64,000 nucleotides of DNA from Heloderma charlesbogerti (GCA_026122225.1 JANEZZ010002354.1:1-64000), one strand, 5' to 3'. Shown: positions 1 to 11,095, numbered from the stretch's first letter. Notes: generated by a model from the letters alone, not told the origin. Made by a program: numbers and translations.

Positions 1-2230
1 TTGCCATAAAAAACATTAGCGCCAGACACCCCCGATATCGGGGTTTGTAACACGGGACTATTGACCTGCTATTGCGAATCTCTCTCTACTTCACCTCCAG
101 GCGACCTACACAGCCTGGTGATCCACTCATCCCCCCTCCATGCATCTAGCCTACTACTCTGCTGCTCTACGCGCTTAACTACTATCGAGGTGACACATTC
201 TTGTAGTCTATCTTACTTCTCTGAGCACGGAGCCCTTAGGTGCCTCCTATCTCAGCACACGAGGAGAGCAGATGGGTTCTACATAGAGATCACGGGAGTA
301 TACAGCTCTCTATCTATCGCACACGAATCAAGCACAGCCGGCTTACTGCTCTTCATGCATACGCATGCAGCACGAGTACGAGCACAGAGAGGAGACGCTC
401 AGAATCGATTAGTACAGTGAGAGTACACCTCGAGGGTCACTCACCTCCCACTCGGCACTGCTTGCCGATTCCCACCAGACTGGCGCAGAGCGCGAGGATG
501 AGTAGCGAGGGTAGTGAGAGTAGTGCTGACGAGGCTGCCATCCATACCGTTCTCGAACTACTCGCGCTCTAGTGCACTGAGTTATTTCTGAGCACACGCT
601 CTCCCAACATATCGATCTTAACGAGAGGTGCCGCCTCCATCCATCCCGGTTCTCTAGCCGAGAGCTCTTACCGAGGAGCAGTTCAATACCTCATCCGGAG
701 AGACGACTTAGCAGTAAACACCCACTACTATTGTGTGCGCTCGAGCAAGCGAGAACAGGTATCGCAACGAGTGCTCCGTAGCATGGATCGAGAGAGTTCG
801 TAGACGCTTGTAAGGATTGGTCGGATATTTGAATATATATTAAGCCATGGGTATTGACACACGGGTTAACTACTATCATGTGACATCAGTGGGGAGCACA
901 CGAGAGGCACGGATCACAACATTGATATCTAGAGTGTGTGCAGACACACATATTGCTATTCAGCACTACCTAGCGGTATGTGACACTTGTAGCGGAGACA
1001 GAGGCACTAGATGGGCAGTGGCGGAGGGGCGCAAGTGAGTGATGGAGGAGGTGACATGTGCAGGGTCTGACCACACAGTTGGGCATTAGGAGTACGATGT
1101 GTAGCACGAACAGTACGATGTTGCTAATGTACGTGAACACATAGGACAGGTAGGTGAGTCTAGACAGGGGGGAACTAGTCTGAGTGGGAGTTGAGAGATA
1201 CTTAGAGGACATGAGAGTGACGATCACCATAGTTCAGATTTGTAGAGTCTGCAGATAGGAGACAAGAACACATGACCATTGGAGTGAGGAATGGTGTACA
1301 TCTAGGGGGGCGTAGATGTAATAGATTCACTTGGGGCTTAACTAGGATGCATTTGGGTGAGATAGGAAAGTGCAACAGTCTGTCTCGAGGCATTGTCACA
1401 CGGGGACGGGGGAAGTGAGGGACAACAGAATATATTTAAGGGGTAAGAGTTGGTGTTGATATTTTGTCTACTCGGGTTGAGTAAGACGAGAGCTGGATCA
1501 CAGGAGGTTATTGGCGGAGAGGTCACTGGGTAGCGGACAATGACAAGACACCTAGTAGAGCATATAGTCATCAGTTATCGCAATGGTTCGTGGGGAGTAC
1601 GAGGTGTGGAACGTAATTAATTATGAGTTTATATGTGGGGTTATGGATGAATATTTTTGTTGGGGATAAAAGTATGGATTGGTTGGTTTTAATAATGGGG
1701 GTGGGTTGGGGGGGTGGGGACGGCGCGAAGGATGTGATAAGTTTGGGAACAGGGGGGGGGGGACGGATGGTGTGGGTGCTATGGGGGGAATTGATGTGGT
1801 AGGGAGTAATTATTGGATATAGGTGTGATAATAAATGGGGGATGTAGTATGGAGATAGATGGGTATGGGGGGTGGTATGGGTATTATTGGTATAAGTTGT
1901 TGTGTGACTTATTATGTAATGGTGAGATGGGGTTTACAGTTGGTTGGGAAAGGGTGAGTGGAGTGTTGAGTGAATTTATGTGTTGTTTGTAATTTACTGG
2001 GTATCATCATAATCATGGAAGTCACTTTGGTGGTATGTTCGTTGTCTGAGTGGTTTGGATACAATAAAAAGTGTTGTGTTGTTAATATGTAGAGAGAGAG
2101 AATTATAAATTCTAAAGAAAATTTGTTTTGTTTCCATACCATTAATTTGGGGGGTTTTGAGCTTAAACAGGGGATGGTTAGGGTACAGAGATTGTAGATA
2201 GTTGTGTAGTGTGATGAGTGTTGGGCTCTC
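1..2230. other. Anomalous-composition sequence, no gene recognised
   Basis: No coding region, known repeat or tandem repeat was recognised. Base composition drifts along the segment. It is C-rich and G-poor near the start (121-180 has 26 C and 6 G in 60 bases), balanced near 700-850, G-rich from about 900, and almost C-free later (1621-1680 and 1801-1860 contain no C). CpG dinucleotides are common in the first 850 bases (about five per 60 at 361-420 and 481-540), unlike the CpG-poor DNA elsewhere in the window. Ordinary vertebrate-looking sequence resumes around 2230. A low-quality read end or unresolved assembly join is the simplest explanation; an unfamiliar satellite is possible. Confidence 0.6.
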
Positions 2231-2856
2231 TAATTATCCTTGCAAGCCTCTTTTTTGCAAGTATTTTCTCCCAAAATGAAAATAGTTCAATATTACGTAC
2301 AATTTTATTCTTTGATAAATCAAGAGCACAAGCTCACTTCCTGTAATGAACTGCACTTTTCTTTTCCATATCAGTTTAAACTGCCAAGCTTAAACAGAGA
2401 AAAATATTATATGTATCCATGGATATCTAAATTTAGAAAGACAAACAGTTCTCTCGCCTGTTGCAGATTAAAAGGGGGAAAGGATGGTAAGAAACAGCTA
2501 CGTGTTAGATATTTCTGTATAGGTGGAGAAGAAAATGAGGTTTTAAAAAGTGTAACTTGTGGGCGATATGCAGTAGCAGTAAACAACCATTTTTTTTTAA
2601 ATGCCACTTGCGTTGAATGGCTAAAATAAGGCGTCATAGTTCATCAGGCTGGCAGCAACTATAAGACTGAGGTGGTGTACAAGTAATGAGCTGGGATTCC
2701 ATCATTTAAATACCTGGAAAAGAAAATGTCTGTTTAGATGTGGGCAGCTTCTTCTTTTCAAGGCATCATGGAGGTTCATTTAGAGACTGACTATTATTGC
2801 TTTAAAATGAAAGTAACTTGAGTTAAGTTGGTTTTTTAAAATGGGAGGGGGTATGA
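2231..2856. other. Non-coding stretch, nothing recognised
   Basis: A + strand frame stays open at 2240-2629 (129 codons). It has no recognisable domain, its composition is AT-rich like its surroundings, and no splice context supports it, so it is treated as chance. No repeat family was recognised. Confidence 0.4.
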
Positions 2857-2922
2857 AACAATTTTTGAAATAAAGTTATTTATTTTAAACATGTTTCAAA
2901 TATCTTTATTTCAAAAATTGTT
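2857..2922. repeat. AT-rich perfect hairpin (18-bp arms)
   Basis: Arms at 2857-2874 and 2905-2922 are perfect reverse complements over 18 bases, with a loop of about 30 bases that holds a smaller AAACATGTTT palindrome. Both arms contain AATAAA-like hexamers on opposite strands. It may be the centre of an old fold-back DNA transposon. No function is proposed. Confidence 0.6.
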
Positions 2923-2999
2923 CAGTTATAACAATAGGAGTTTTACACATAGACCTCATCTGGAGGGTTTGGATTTGGATAAACAATTATTTAGTGGTA

Positions 3000-3415
3000 T
3001 ATGAATGGCCTTGGGCAACTCTAGGGCTCATGTGCTCCTTCCCCTCCTCTGGCGTGGCTGCAAGGAGGAGATTGGAAGTATTTGCTTCCATTTTTGACAG
3101 CAATTTAAAATTCTGTCTGAAGCCGTACACGCTGTGGTTAGCCTTAACTATGGTTTGCTTAATCAAGCCAACTGTAAACCATGGTTTATGAAGCTGGTTT
3201 CTTTCAATAATAAACAACTATTGAGATTAATCTGGGGTTATTGTTTTGATGTAATGCTAAACTGTGGTTAATTGAACACTACTGAAGCAAAAGCTTCCAG
3301 TTTCCTAATGCCCGTCTTGGAGGATGGGAAGAGAGGTGGAGGGTATGTGTACCTGAGGCTCACCCAGGCTCATTCACATAACACCAGACCATAGTTTACC
3401 ATTGTGTCCAAACAA
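3000..3415. repeat. Dispersed repeat family R1, copy 1
   Basis: This shares a GGAGGAGATTGGAAG core (near 3064) with copies near 6706 and 54225. The cores are followed by TGGTTTG/CAAACCA-type inverted motifs and a 3' edge resembling TTCACATAACAC. The inverted AACCATGG motifs suggest a non-autonomous fold-back DNA transposon. Edges are approximate and no target duplication was identified. Confidence 0.45.
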
Positions 3416-4078
3416 GGCTATATTCTTCTCTATACCATCTATTTCTTTGCTTCATTTTGTTTTGTTATATTTATTTATTCCATTTTTACCCAGAGGGTCC
3501 TCAGGGCTTCTGTTTGATGTGCCAGTACTATTTTTGGAGAGCCAAGATGCCACCCTTTTTGTGCTGGGGATTGGGTGAGAATAACTGTTGTAGGTCAATA
3601 CCAGTAATAATAAAAGTGCCAGGGAAATATTTAAAGGCAGACTGGCCCTAATAATCATAGAAATGTGTTGTTGCTGCTGTGTAAATGGTGGTCATCAACA
3701 GCCCCATGGGCAGAATTGCTTGTGGTAACTAAATATTCTTCCTGTTATGCTTCCTGAAAACAGTCCTATTAGGCTTGAGTAGTTCACATTGCCAAACAAT
3801 GACGAACCTAGCATAAGTTAAGATGAGAGAGAATTAGGTAAGTTTTATTGTGAAACTTTATCTTGTATCATTTCAGGCCTTTTATCACAACATTTTTTCA
3901 CTTCAGGCTTTTTATCACAACATTGGAAAATAATAAGTCCAACCAGTCATAGCTGCTCTTTGAACGGGACATGTGAATATTTCATTCTTAAGAATCTCCA
4001 GTACAGAGGACAGATTTTTCTCCTAGTGCCACAAAAACCATTCCTGTTATTTATCTGTGTAATAACTGTGCATCCGTG
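3416..4078. other. Non-coding stretch with one small tandem duplication
   Basis: No gene seen. It contains the 30-bp tandem duplication listed separately at 3872-3925. The AT-rich part near 3460-3510 could be a decayed LINE 3' end but cannot be assigned. Confidence 0.4.
3872..3925. repeat. 30-bp tandem duplication (1.8 copies)
   Basis: TTCAGGCCTTTTATCACAAC at 3872 recurs with one change at 3902, giving a 30-bp period. This is a simple local duplication. Confidence 0.75.
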
Positions 4079-4083
4079 GATGG

Positions 4084-4659
4084 TGTCAGGAATGAATCTA
4101 AGTGTGTGGAGATAGTTAACAGCTCAGATTCAGAATGGGAACAGCCAGAACACAGGGAGGCTCCCTCCCTAGTGAGCTCAAATATGGAAAGGCCTTCTTC
4201 TCAAGACGCAGATGGCTCAGCCTGGAGCCCCCCCCCTTTCTTCCTCCATGAGAACCCAGGTCTCAGGGGAGGAGGAGAGTGAGGATATGACTTGAGGGGT
4301 GCTAGGGTCTGTCGCAGAATGAAGCGGGAAAAGTTAGCGGTGGAGCTGAAATGCTCTACCAGGTTAGCTATGCATGATAGCCTACGTGGGCGGGAGCCAC
4401 TGTAAGGGAGGGGCATCCCCCCTAAGCTAGTCTGGCTGGGAAGTTCTTGTTCAAACTGCCGGCAACTTCTCTAACTTCCACTTCAGCTCCTCGATTGGTA
4501 TTCGTAATTGTGCAGAGTAGCTGTTTCCTTTGTAGCCTGAGAGTTCCCTAGAATTTGCATTTGTAAAGAACCTGGTTGTTAACTATTAAAGTAGTGAGCC
4601 TGAAGCCTGGTATCTTGCAGAGTGTTGATAGGGAAGGGGGAGGATGAAGGAACGTGACA
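4084..4659 (+). mobile_element. Solo LTR, family A copy 1 (TGTCA...TGACA)
   Basis: Seen directly: the element starts TGTCAGG, ends TGACA, and is flanked by perfect 5-bp duplications GATGG (4079-4083 and 4660-4664), as for an LTR inserted by a Gypsy- or ERV3-like integrase. It is 576 bp with no internal retroelement sequence on either side, so it is a solo LTR. An ATTAAA-like poly(A) signal lies near 4585, about 75 bp before the end. From the left edge a frame reads (V)RNES...SSDSE..., an acidic Ser-rich segment. After frameshifts, a basic segment containing a CSTRLA stretch follows near 4310-4405. Copy 2 of the same family is at 41784-42360. Confidence 0.85.
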
Positions 4660-4675
4660 GATGGCGACTGAGAGG

Positions 4676-4858
4676 CAGTGTGTTGATGTTGTTACAGTGT
4701 CAGGCTAAGACTCGGGAGACCATGAAGCTCACTGGGTGATCCTGGTCCAGTCACTATCTTGAGGGTTAACCTATCTCACAACACTGTGAGGGTAAAATGT
4801 GGGGAACCATTGATGCCACCTTGAACTTTTAGAGGAAAGGGGGGATGTAAATGAAGAA
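4676..4858 (+). mobile_element. Sauria-type SINE, B-box-deleted copy
   Basis: The sequence from CATGAAGCTCACTGGGTGA onward matches the conserved body of the copy at 17341, ending in the AGAGGAAAGG.GGGATGTAAATG 3' domain. The head is degenerate, and the stretch that should hold the tRNA B box between GGGAGACC and the CCATGAAG motif is missing, so this copy probably lacks an internal pol III promoter. Confidence 0.7.
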
Positions 4859-6119
4859 ATCTGGCCCACAGATGGATGCCATTTGGCATACCGCTTACCT
4901 ATGCCGATCCAGTGGGTAAAAGGAGCCTTTTAGTCTCAGCCACTTCTTCAGAACTAGCTGATGGAGTGCCATAACCCAGACACTGTGCTACCTATGTTTC
5001 CTGAAGTCTACTCATCCCAGTAAGGCAGCACACCAGTCTACGTCTTTTCAATCTCAGCAAACTAAGATTATGCTGGTAACTGGTGGGGGTGGGGTTAACA
5101 TTTTCTACTTGGAAACCCTTGGCAATTTGATCTGCTGTTGATGTAAGGGGTGCTGAAATGAGACAACTGTACCTCCCCCTTCTTGGACAGCTGTGGGCTA
5201 GTTTCTGGAAATATAATTTTTCCCCTTCTTGGCTCATGCCTCCAATACAATGATATATGCGTTGAAAGCTGTTTCCATGCAAAGGTTTCTGTTGCTTGAA
5301 TCCAGATAAATATGACCACCAAAAAAGTACCCTTTGCACTCCAAGCTTTAGAACGTTCTAAGTAGCTGGGGCTTTTCCTCCTGAATAGTTGTTGATTTCT
5401 GTTCTTATGTTCAGTTTTATGCCACTTATGTCTGTTAATGTTTATCTTAATATTTTCAAAGATTATTAGTATATCGAAATACAGTTGGAATAAAGGGATA
5501 TCGTGTTTTTAAAACCCTTCTAAAGCATTTCAGTTCACAGGAACCACCCTAAGCAGGCAGTCATTTCAAAGAAAGAGACCCCTGCCTGTCTCATTCCAGC
5601 AATAAATCTTGCTTGTAAATGTACAGGTTTTTATCAGAATAGTTAAGCCCACACATCAAGCATTGAAAAACAATGCTATAATACTAGAAAGGGGGGTGGG
5701 GGGAGACAAGGCCATTAGCTCACTTCTGAACTGTTGCTTTGTTTCTCAGAGGAGGTGGTATTCTGGGTTGCCTTTGAAACAAGAACACTTATTCATGAGC
5801 TCTTAGCTGTGTGATTTATATCAAGGCTTACTGTGAATTAAAACTAAGAATGTCATTCCATACAGGCATGCAAGCGAATTGGAAAAGATTCCAATTGCTT
5901 GGCAAACATTTAATAGTGGCTTTCCATGTGCTTTGTACTGTTCATGTTCCAGTCACAAAAAGACAGAGAAAAGGGGCATATTCTAAAAGGAAGAGTTCTT
6001 CTGTTCCTTGAAGAGACATGAGGGAAGCAGAAATGCAGCTTCTCTCATCATTGTTGGATTCTTTGTAAAACACACACACACCCCTCTTCACCTATTGATG
6101 TTCTTTTTCTTTGGCCCTT
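4859..6119. other. Non-coding stretch, nothing recognised
   Basis: No gene, splice-flanked exon or classified repeat was recognised. Small features are a short A-C run near 6070 and a G run near 5690. Open frames here are short and lack family resemblance. Confidence 0.4.
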
Positions 6120-6545
6120 GAGGGGAAACTGATAGCATCCAATGGCAGTCAGAGCAAGGCAAGAACAAAATAGGACCTTGGATAGCTCCAAATAGGCCCT
6201 GCTGTCTGGAATCTCTCCTACTAGAGGAATAGGAAGATATTGTCTCAGCAGGGAACTAAAGCCAACTGAAGCTTTATATAGGCTGACAAGACTATATAAA
6301 GTAGTGTGCTCATCTCTGCCCCTCCTATATAAAGACCCTCACCTGATGTTGTAGCCTTGGACTTCTGTGAGGCTGAGGAGTTGAAGATTCTAGTGACGAT
6401 TCATCCTCTGAGCCATAGGATGATGGCAGTGCTGTGTCCTCTTGCCAGGAGGGCACTGACTGTCTTACCTCTGAGGAAGTAGCCTTTCCTCATCAGAATC
6501 TTCTGCTACACCCTGGAAGGGCTGAGGGTCATAACACCTGAATGT
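6120..6545 (-). mobile_element. Possible degenerate LTR, third family, minus strand
   Basis: Read on the minus strand from about 6540, the sequence begins TGTTATGACC. It carries an acidic Ser-rich coding-like stretch (EDSDEER, then after a frameshift GSEDESSLESS) and then RSPRL, followed by TATATAGGAGG-type TATA motifs near 6300-6330. This order resembles the acidic-then-basic coding tail of the LTRs at 7984 and 46783. No target duplication or far end could be fixed, so the boundaries and the call are inference. Confidence 0.3.
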
Positions 6546-6659
6546 TTGCCTGCTAAAATGCTCTGAAAGGGACAGAGTCTACCTCCCTTTTACAGCTGCA
6601 GGGCTGAGTTCTAAGATCAATGTTGGGGTTCAGTGTATGACTAATTAACTGTTTTGAGT

Positions 6660-7080
6660 TAGTTCATGTTTCTATGCTCCCTCAGCCCCTCTGGTACAGC
6701 TGCAAGGAGGAGATTGGAAGCTCTCAGTTCCATTTTTGATTAGCTATACTTTAACATACCAACCTAACATACGGTTAATCTGAATTGTGGTTAGTTGAAA
6801 CTAGCCAGCTTCATAATCCATGGTTTGAAGTTTGTTTATTTCAAAGAAACTATAGATAAGATTAAAAACAGTTTGTCAGGTTCAGGTGAAACAACAAGCT
6901 GCAGCCAATCAAAAGCAAAAGCTTCCCATCATCTATTTGTGGCCATGGCAAAGGAAGAGAGGAGGAGGGAGGAGTGCAGACTCAAAGCCCACTATGGGTT
7001 GTTCCCATCGCAACAAACCATTGTTTATCATGATGTCTAAACTGGCTCATTGTCACTTAATTCAGACTAAAACTAACTAG
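6660..7080. repeat. Dispersed repeat family R1, copy 2
   Basis: Contains the AAGGAGGAGATTGGAAG core near 6704 that is also present near 3062, followed by TAATCCATGGTTTGAAG and AACAAACCATTG motifs in inverted arrangement. Same family as 3000-3415 and 54150-54482. Probable non-autonomous DNA transposon; class not established. Confidence 0.45.
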
Positions 7081-7129
7081 TAATACAATTCAATTTCTCT
7101 ATCTTGAGTCTAAGGCTGCAGTCTTATAT

Positions 7130-7265
7130 ACCAGCCTTCCCAAAACTGATGCCCTCCAGATGTTTTGGACCACAGCTCCCAGCATTCCCGATCATAGTCC
7201 AAGCCGGCTGGGGCTGATGGAAGTTGAAAGCCAAACCATCTGAAGAGCACCTAGTTGGGAAAGGC
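7130..7265. mobile_element. hAT-like palindromic MITE (family P1)
   Basis: Arms of the type CAGCCTTCCC...GCCCTCCAGATGTTTTGGAC and its reverse complement flank a short centre. It is decayed relative to the near-perfect copy at 54491-54625, which shows an 8-bp target duplication. Confidence 0.7.
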
Positions 7266-7350
7266 TACTATATATTTTTAGCTGCCAGTAAGTTCTGTTG
7301 AACTCAGTGGGACTTCCTTCTGAGTAGACAAGCATAGGATTGTGCAATAA
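7266..7350. repeat. Short dispersed repeat (AACTCAGTGGGACTT family P2)
   Basis: Contains GTTGAACTCAGTGGGACTT, TCTGAGTAGACA and CATAGGATTG, motifs repeated near 9650, 17595, 32497, 52306, 58600 and 62310. An abundant short palindromic repeat, probably a MITE. Edges are approximate. Confidence 0.55.
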
Positions 7351-7837
7351 GTATATCAGATGCACTGGAAAATAGCCACACAAGGACATTCAGGCCTTGT
7401 TCACAACAGAGTTGTTAGCCCTAGCTGCCTACAAGGCATCCAAAAACTGTGAGATTTTAAATTGATGCAAGAACATTAGAACTGCTAGGTTTCCTTTAAC
7501 TCCAGCCTGCAACATCAGACCAATGTTTACTGTTTTTTATTGTATATTTTCCTTCTGTCTCTTTCAGTCCCCCCTTCTCTGATTTTAAACTTCTGTCGTT
7601 GACCTACCTTCACTTTTCTCTTTCTCCTTCTGGGAAAAAAAGCAAGGAAAATGTTGATGCCACTGTTGTGACCCACATTAGTTTAGGGGCAGATCTGCAC
7701 TGCAAAATCATAACAGCTTTATGTCACTTGAGCTGCTCTAGCTTGCAACAAAAACCTCTGGGAATTGTCTGGTGAAGTAATGAGAATCCTGTGTTTAAAT
7801 CCCTAGCACTTTTCTATAGAACTATAATCCCCTAGGG
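7351..7837. other. Non-coding stretch, nothing classified
   Basis: No gene was recognised. The part near 7685-7830 (GGGGCAGATCTGCACTGC onward) looks like a decayed interspersed repeat but cannot be classified from this window. Confidence 0.35.
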
Positions 7838-7935
7838 CAGCTCTCTCCAAATGGGTGCCCTCCCCAGAAGTGTTGGACTACAACTTCCATCATCCCTAGC
7901 CAACATGGCCATTGGAAGGCACTGGGTTGGGGAAG
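7838..7935. mobile_element. hAT-like MITE P1, decayed copy
   Basis: GGTGCCCTCC...GTTGGACTACAACTTCCATCATCCCTAGCC...GGCACTGGGTTGGGGAAG is the P1 palindrome with a shortened right arm. Confidence 0.65.
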
Positions 7936-7983
7936 ACTGCCTCAGACTGACCTAGTTTATGTCTATGCTGTAGGCATGCTCTG

Positions 7984-8536
7984 TGTCAGGGTTGGATTGG
8001 AGCCCAGAGAGCCCCAAAGCAGTTCTGATTCTGAGGAAGAGATAGAAACCGTGGGAGAGGAACCCACGCGCTGCTCAGAGGAGCAGCCAGGGGGAGAGCC
8101 CCTCCCGGTACACATTCCTGAGAGTGATAGTGACCATGGCAGGGAGAGGGAAGCGCAACAGCAGTTTCTGGACGCTAGGCGCCAGCACAGTGTCAAGCGG
8201 GAGATGGTGGGCACTGAGAGGAGGCACTCAGCCCACTTGGCGTGACGGCGACAGCGGTGCCCCGATGCCCCACGGGAAAAGGGTGGACTCTCTCCTTCTA
8301 GCCCATAAGTACAGAGGTTTCCCGCCTTTCTCTCCAAATGGAGATCAACTGATTCCTAAGGTTAGAACCCCCGAGTAGGCAGCTCTCTTAAGTCTCACTC
8401 CTAAGATCAAGCAATTAGCATCTGTAAGCATCATTAGGTTGAATGGGAATAAAGCCTTGGAAAAGAGCCCTATTGTCTGCGTGTTGATTCTGGCTACCTG
8501 AGGATTTCAGAAGGCGGCAGGGGCAACCTCCTGACA
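7984..8536 (+). mobile_element. Solo LTR, family B copy 1 (TGTCAGGG...CTGACA)
   Basis: The 553-bp element begins TGTCAGGG, ends CTGACA, and is flanked by perfect 5-bp duplications CTCTG (7979-7983, 8537-8541). An AATAAA signal lies near 8447, about 90 bp before the end. A frame enters from the left edge and runs to a stop near 8243: first SSSDSEEE and other acidic Ser/Glu-rich stretches, then a basic segment ending ERRHSAHLA. The same frame and motif order occur in the LTR at 46783. No gag, protease, RT or integrase flanks it, so this is a solo LTR. The 5-bp duplication fits Gypsy or ERV3 elements; which one is not settled. Confidence 0.85.
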
Positions 8537-8541
8537 CTCTG

Positions 8542-9649
8542 AGACATGAACCAATGATGACTCCTGACCCACTAGTGGAAGACCAATAGTCTAATCTACT
8601 TGAACTGTGGCACTGAAGACAGTTTTGTCCACTTCACATTTTATGTGACGGTTGTGACAGACACATCTTTAGTCACCATGGGAGTACGCCGCCCCGATTA
8701 GCTCTACTAGGTAAATTTAGAGAAGCCCATCTCTTTCCATGTGTGCTGAAGGAAACACTTCTGTCATAAGGAGACAGCAAACCTGAATGCTCTCTTTCCT
8801 GGATAGCCTCATAGGCCAGGGTGCTCATGTAATGGTTAATGGTGTAGTACTTATTAGAGTTCCATACTTCCACTTTTTCTCCCACCAGTCAGCTGGTAGG
8901 CCCCAGTACTGGTAGGCCGTGCTAGAACAGTTGGGCCCTGCAGCTGCCCTGGGATGGTTTGTGCTACCCCTGACCCTCAGTCGGTGTGTGTGTGTTAATT
9001 TGTGATCCAAGTTTCAAGTTAATCTGTTGATTTACACTTTTTAAAATCTATAAATGTGTAAACTGGATGTGCTACTGGTGGCCACTTGTTCTATTTTGGA
9101 ATGCTGTATCATGCGCATCGCATTGCCTGCACGTTGATTGAAATTGACCTGAAACTGGCAGTTTTATATATGCTCCTTTGTTTACAGCTAGTTCGTTGGA
9201 AAGATGTTTCTTTTTAAAAACAACATCAGGTAAGTAGGTGAATCTTTCCAGATGAGACCTGTCTCTGGTATTTGGCACTTCTTTAATGCCCTCTCCTAAA
9301 AGTGCAGGCTTGCACCTCATCAAGCAAGTTGTGCTAATTATCCCCTTATTCGTGCCCAGCCCAGAATTGCATAGTTCTGATAGGTGTGCTGTAGTTCTGT
9401 AATATATGGAATGCTGGAAGAATTCCAGAGGCTGTTAATAAAATGTAGTTTAAAAAATGGAGGTGAAAATACATTAAAAATACATATGAGCTTAACTTGC
9501 CAATCCTTCCCGCAGTATAGTGCACTAAATTACCTGACGCCTGTGACACAAAGGAACTTTTCTTGCATTTAATATGTAGAACAATAGGATATTCATCATC
9601 ACAAAGTCCTCTTGAAAACAATGGAAGTTGTTACCAAAGCTATCCAGTC
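8542..9649. other. Non-coding stretch, nothing recognised
   Basis: Unique-looking sequence with no supported gene. Short open frames near 9072-9323 and 9346-9621 (minus) have no recognisable domain. Confidence 0.4.
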
Positions 9650-9735
9650 CTGGTGCATATTTACGTGGGAGGGAACCCTGTTGGATTTAGTGGGATTTGC
9701 TGCTGTGTGAGTGTGCACATGATTGGGATGTACAT
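9650..9735. repeat. Short dispersed repeat P2, decayed
   Basis: ATTTACGTGGGAGGGAACCC and TTGGATTTAGTGGGATTTGC match the P2 arrangement seen at 7266 and 32497 with several changes. Confidence 0.45.
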
Positions 9736-10014
9736 TAGTTGTGACATGAAAGAGGCTGATCAGGGCATGAATCAAATATGTTTCAAACACCACAGATCTT
9801 GGTAGAACCAGGGCTGCTTTAGCATGTCCTAGCTAAACATTATGCACATTATGCACCATAATAAATATCCCCCCCCCTCAATTACTAGCCTACTTCTTCC
9901 TCATAAGAGGGGCTGGTGGAGGATGGAAAGAGTATTCCAACCCTACTTTGCGAGCCCCAGTCAAGGCCTGCCTATAATGCTTCCAATACTTCAAGTGATT
10001 TCCTTCAGGATCGA

Positions 10015-10085
10015 AAGCAGCCTTCCCCATCCTGGTGCCCTCTATATGTGTTGGACTACAACTCCCATCATTTCCAACCAGCAAG
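10015..10085. mobile_element. hAT-like MITE P1, left half
   Basis: GCAGCCTTCCCCATCCTGGT, followed by GTTGGACTACAACTCCCATC, is the left arm of the P1 palindrome; the right arm is missing. Confidence 0.65.
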
Positions 10086-10360
10086 ATATCATTCAAAGGA
10101 TTCTTATTTAGGTAATAGGCACTGCAGTGCTACAGACACTTACCTGGGAACTCAGTAGGTCTTGCATCAGAGTAGACATGCATAGCATTGTGCTGGTAGT
10201 TGACCAAAATCAGTATTGCATTCCATTGCATTCCATCCCTTACAAGCACAGTTTGTTTCACACAGATTTTTCTCATGCTATTTTTAATAGCACCTCATGT
10301 CTTCATTGTAAACAGATGCGTGAAGCATTTGGGCAGGATTATTTAAAATAAAATCATGCT

Positions 10361-10381
10361 GTGTGTGTGTGTGTGTGTGTT
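10361..10381. repeat. (GT)n microsatellite
   Basis: About ten GT units in an otherwise mixed sequence. Confidence 0.9.
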
Positions 10382-10429
10382 TAAAGAAAACTTTATGTTA
10401 AATCTAAATTTGTTTTGTATTAGAAGTTC

Positions 10430-11095
10430 TGAAGCAGAGATGGGCAGAAAGTAGATCGGGAGGTACCAATAGATAACTGGGTGATCTGCAGTAGGTCGGA
10501 AAGGGTTTCTGACTCCCAACAAAGTGACCACCCCTAAATTATACTGTTGAAATGAAGATCCCTTGGGGTACCCTAGCAGGCCGTCATCAAGGATCGGTAT
10601 GGTTGGGCACTTGCTGAGGGCCCACACCCCAGCACAGGCCTACTGACAAAAGCCCCCTGGAGGTGCTCTTTCTCTTCACCATTGCAGCCTGCTTGTTCAT
10701 CTGCCTCTTGCTCTGGCCCAGACAAAAGAGGAGCAGTAGATGTCATTGCCTTCTTGCTCACTGGCCCTCTGCCTGTCAAGGAAGCGAGTGGTGGTGATGA
10801 TGAGGAAGAGGAGCAAGAGCAACTGATGACAATGGTGGTGATAAAGTAGGTTCATGGAGGGAAGGGGCCCATTTAGGGTACCTTGCCCAAGGGCCCTCAA
10901 AAACCTGGAGCTGGCATTGTTCCCTGGAGTGGATTCTTGTATAGAGCTCCATTCAGTTCTGGTACTGTGGGCTTAGTATCCCTTATCCTGAGGGTATGTC
11001 TTTTGCACCAAGCTCCAGTGGGTGGATTTGGGGGTTTTAGTAAAAAAGAAAAAAAGTAGATCCTGCAAGCCTAAAGTCTGTCCACCCCTGTAATG
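10430..11095. repeat. Possible DNA transposon with inserted R2 repeat
   Basis: The left side reads AGAGATGGGCAGAAAGTAGATC and the right side AAGTAGATCCTGCAAGCC...AAAGTCTGTCCACCCCTG, which look like inverted ends (GTGGGCAGA/TCTGCCCAC). A related end recurs at 11560-11665. Repeat R2 (10595-10910) lies inside. Boundaries are approximate and the class is not established. Confidence 0.35.
10595..10910 (-). repeat. Dispersed repeat R2, minus-oriented copy
   Basis: Shares long similarity, in opposite orientation, with 52672-53020: the TTGTCTGGGCCAGAG block, the GACAGGCAGAGG/GACAGACAGAGAG block and the TTGGGCAAGG/TTGGGCACAA edge. GC-rich with no intact frame. Origin unknown. Confidence 0.5.

Noticed and set aside
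2240..2629. 129-codon + strand open frame
   Set aside because: No domain, no splice or promoter context, AT-rich composition equal to surroundings; probably chance.
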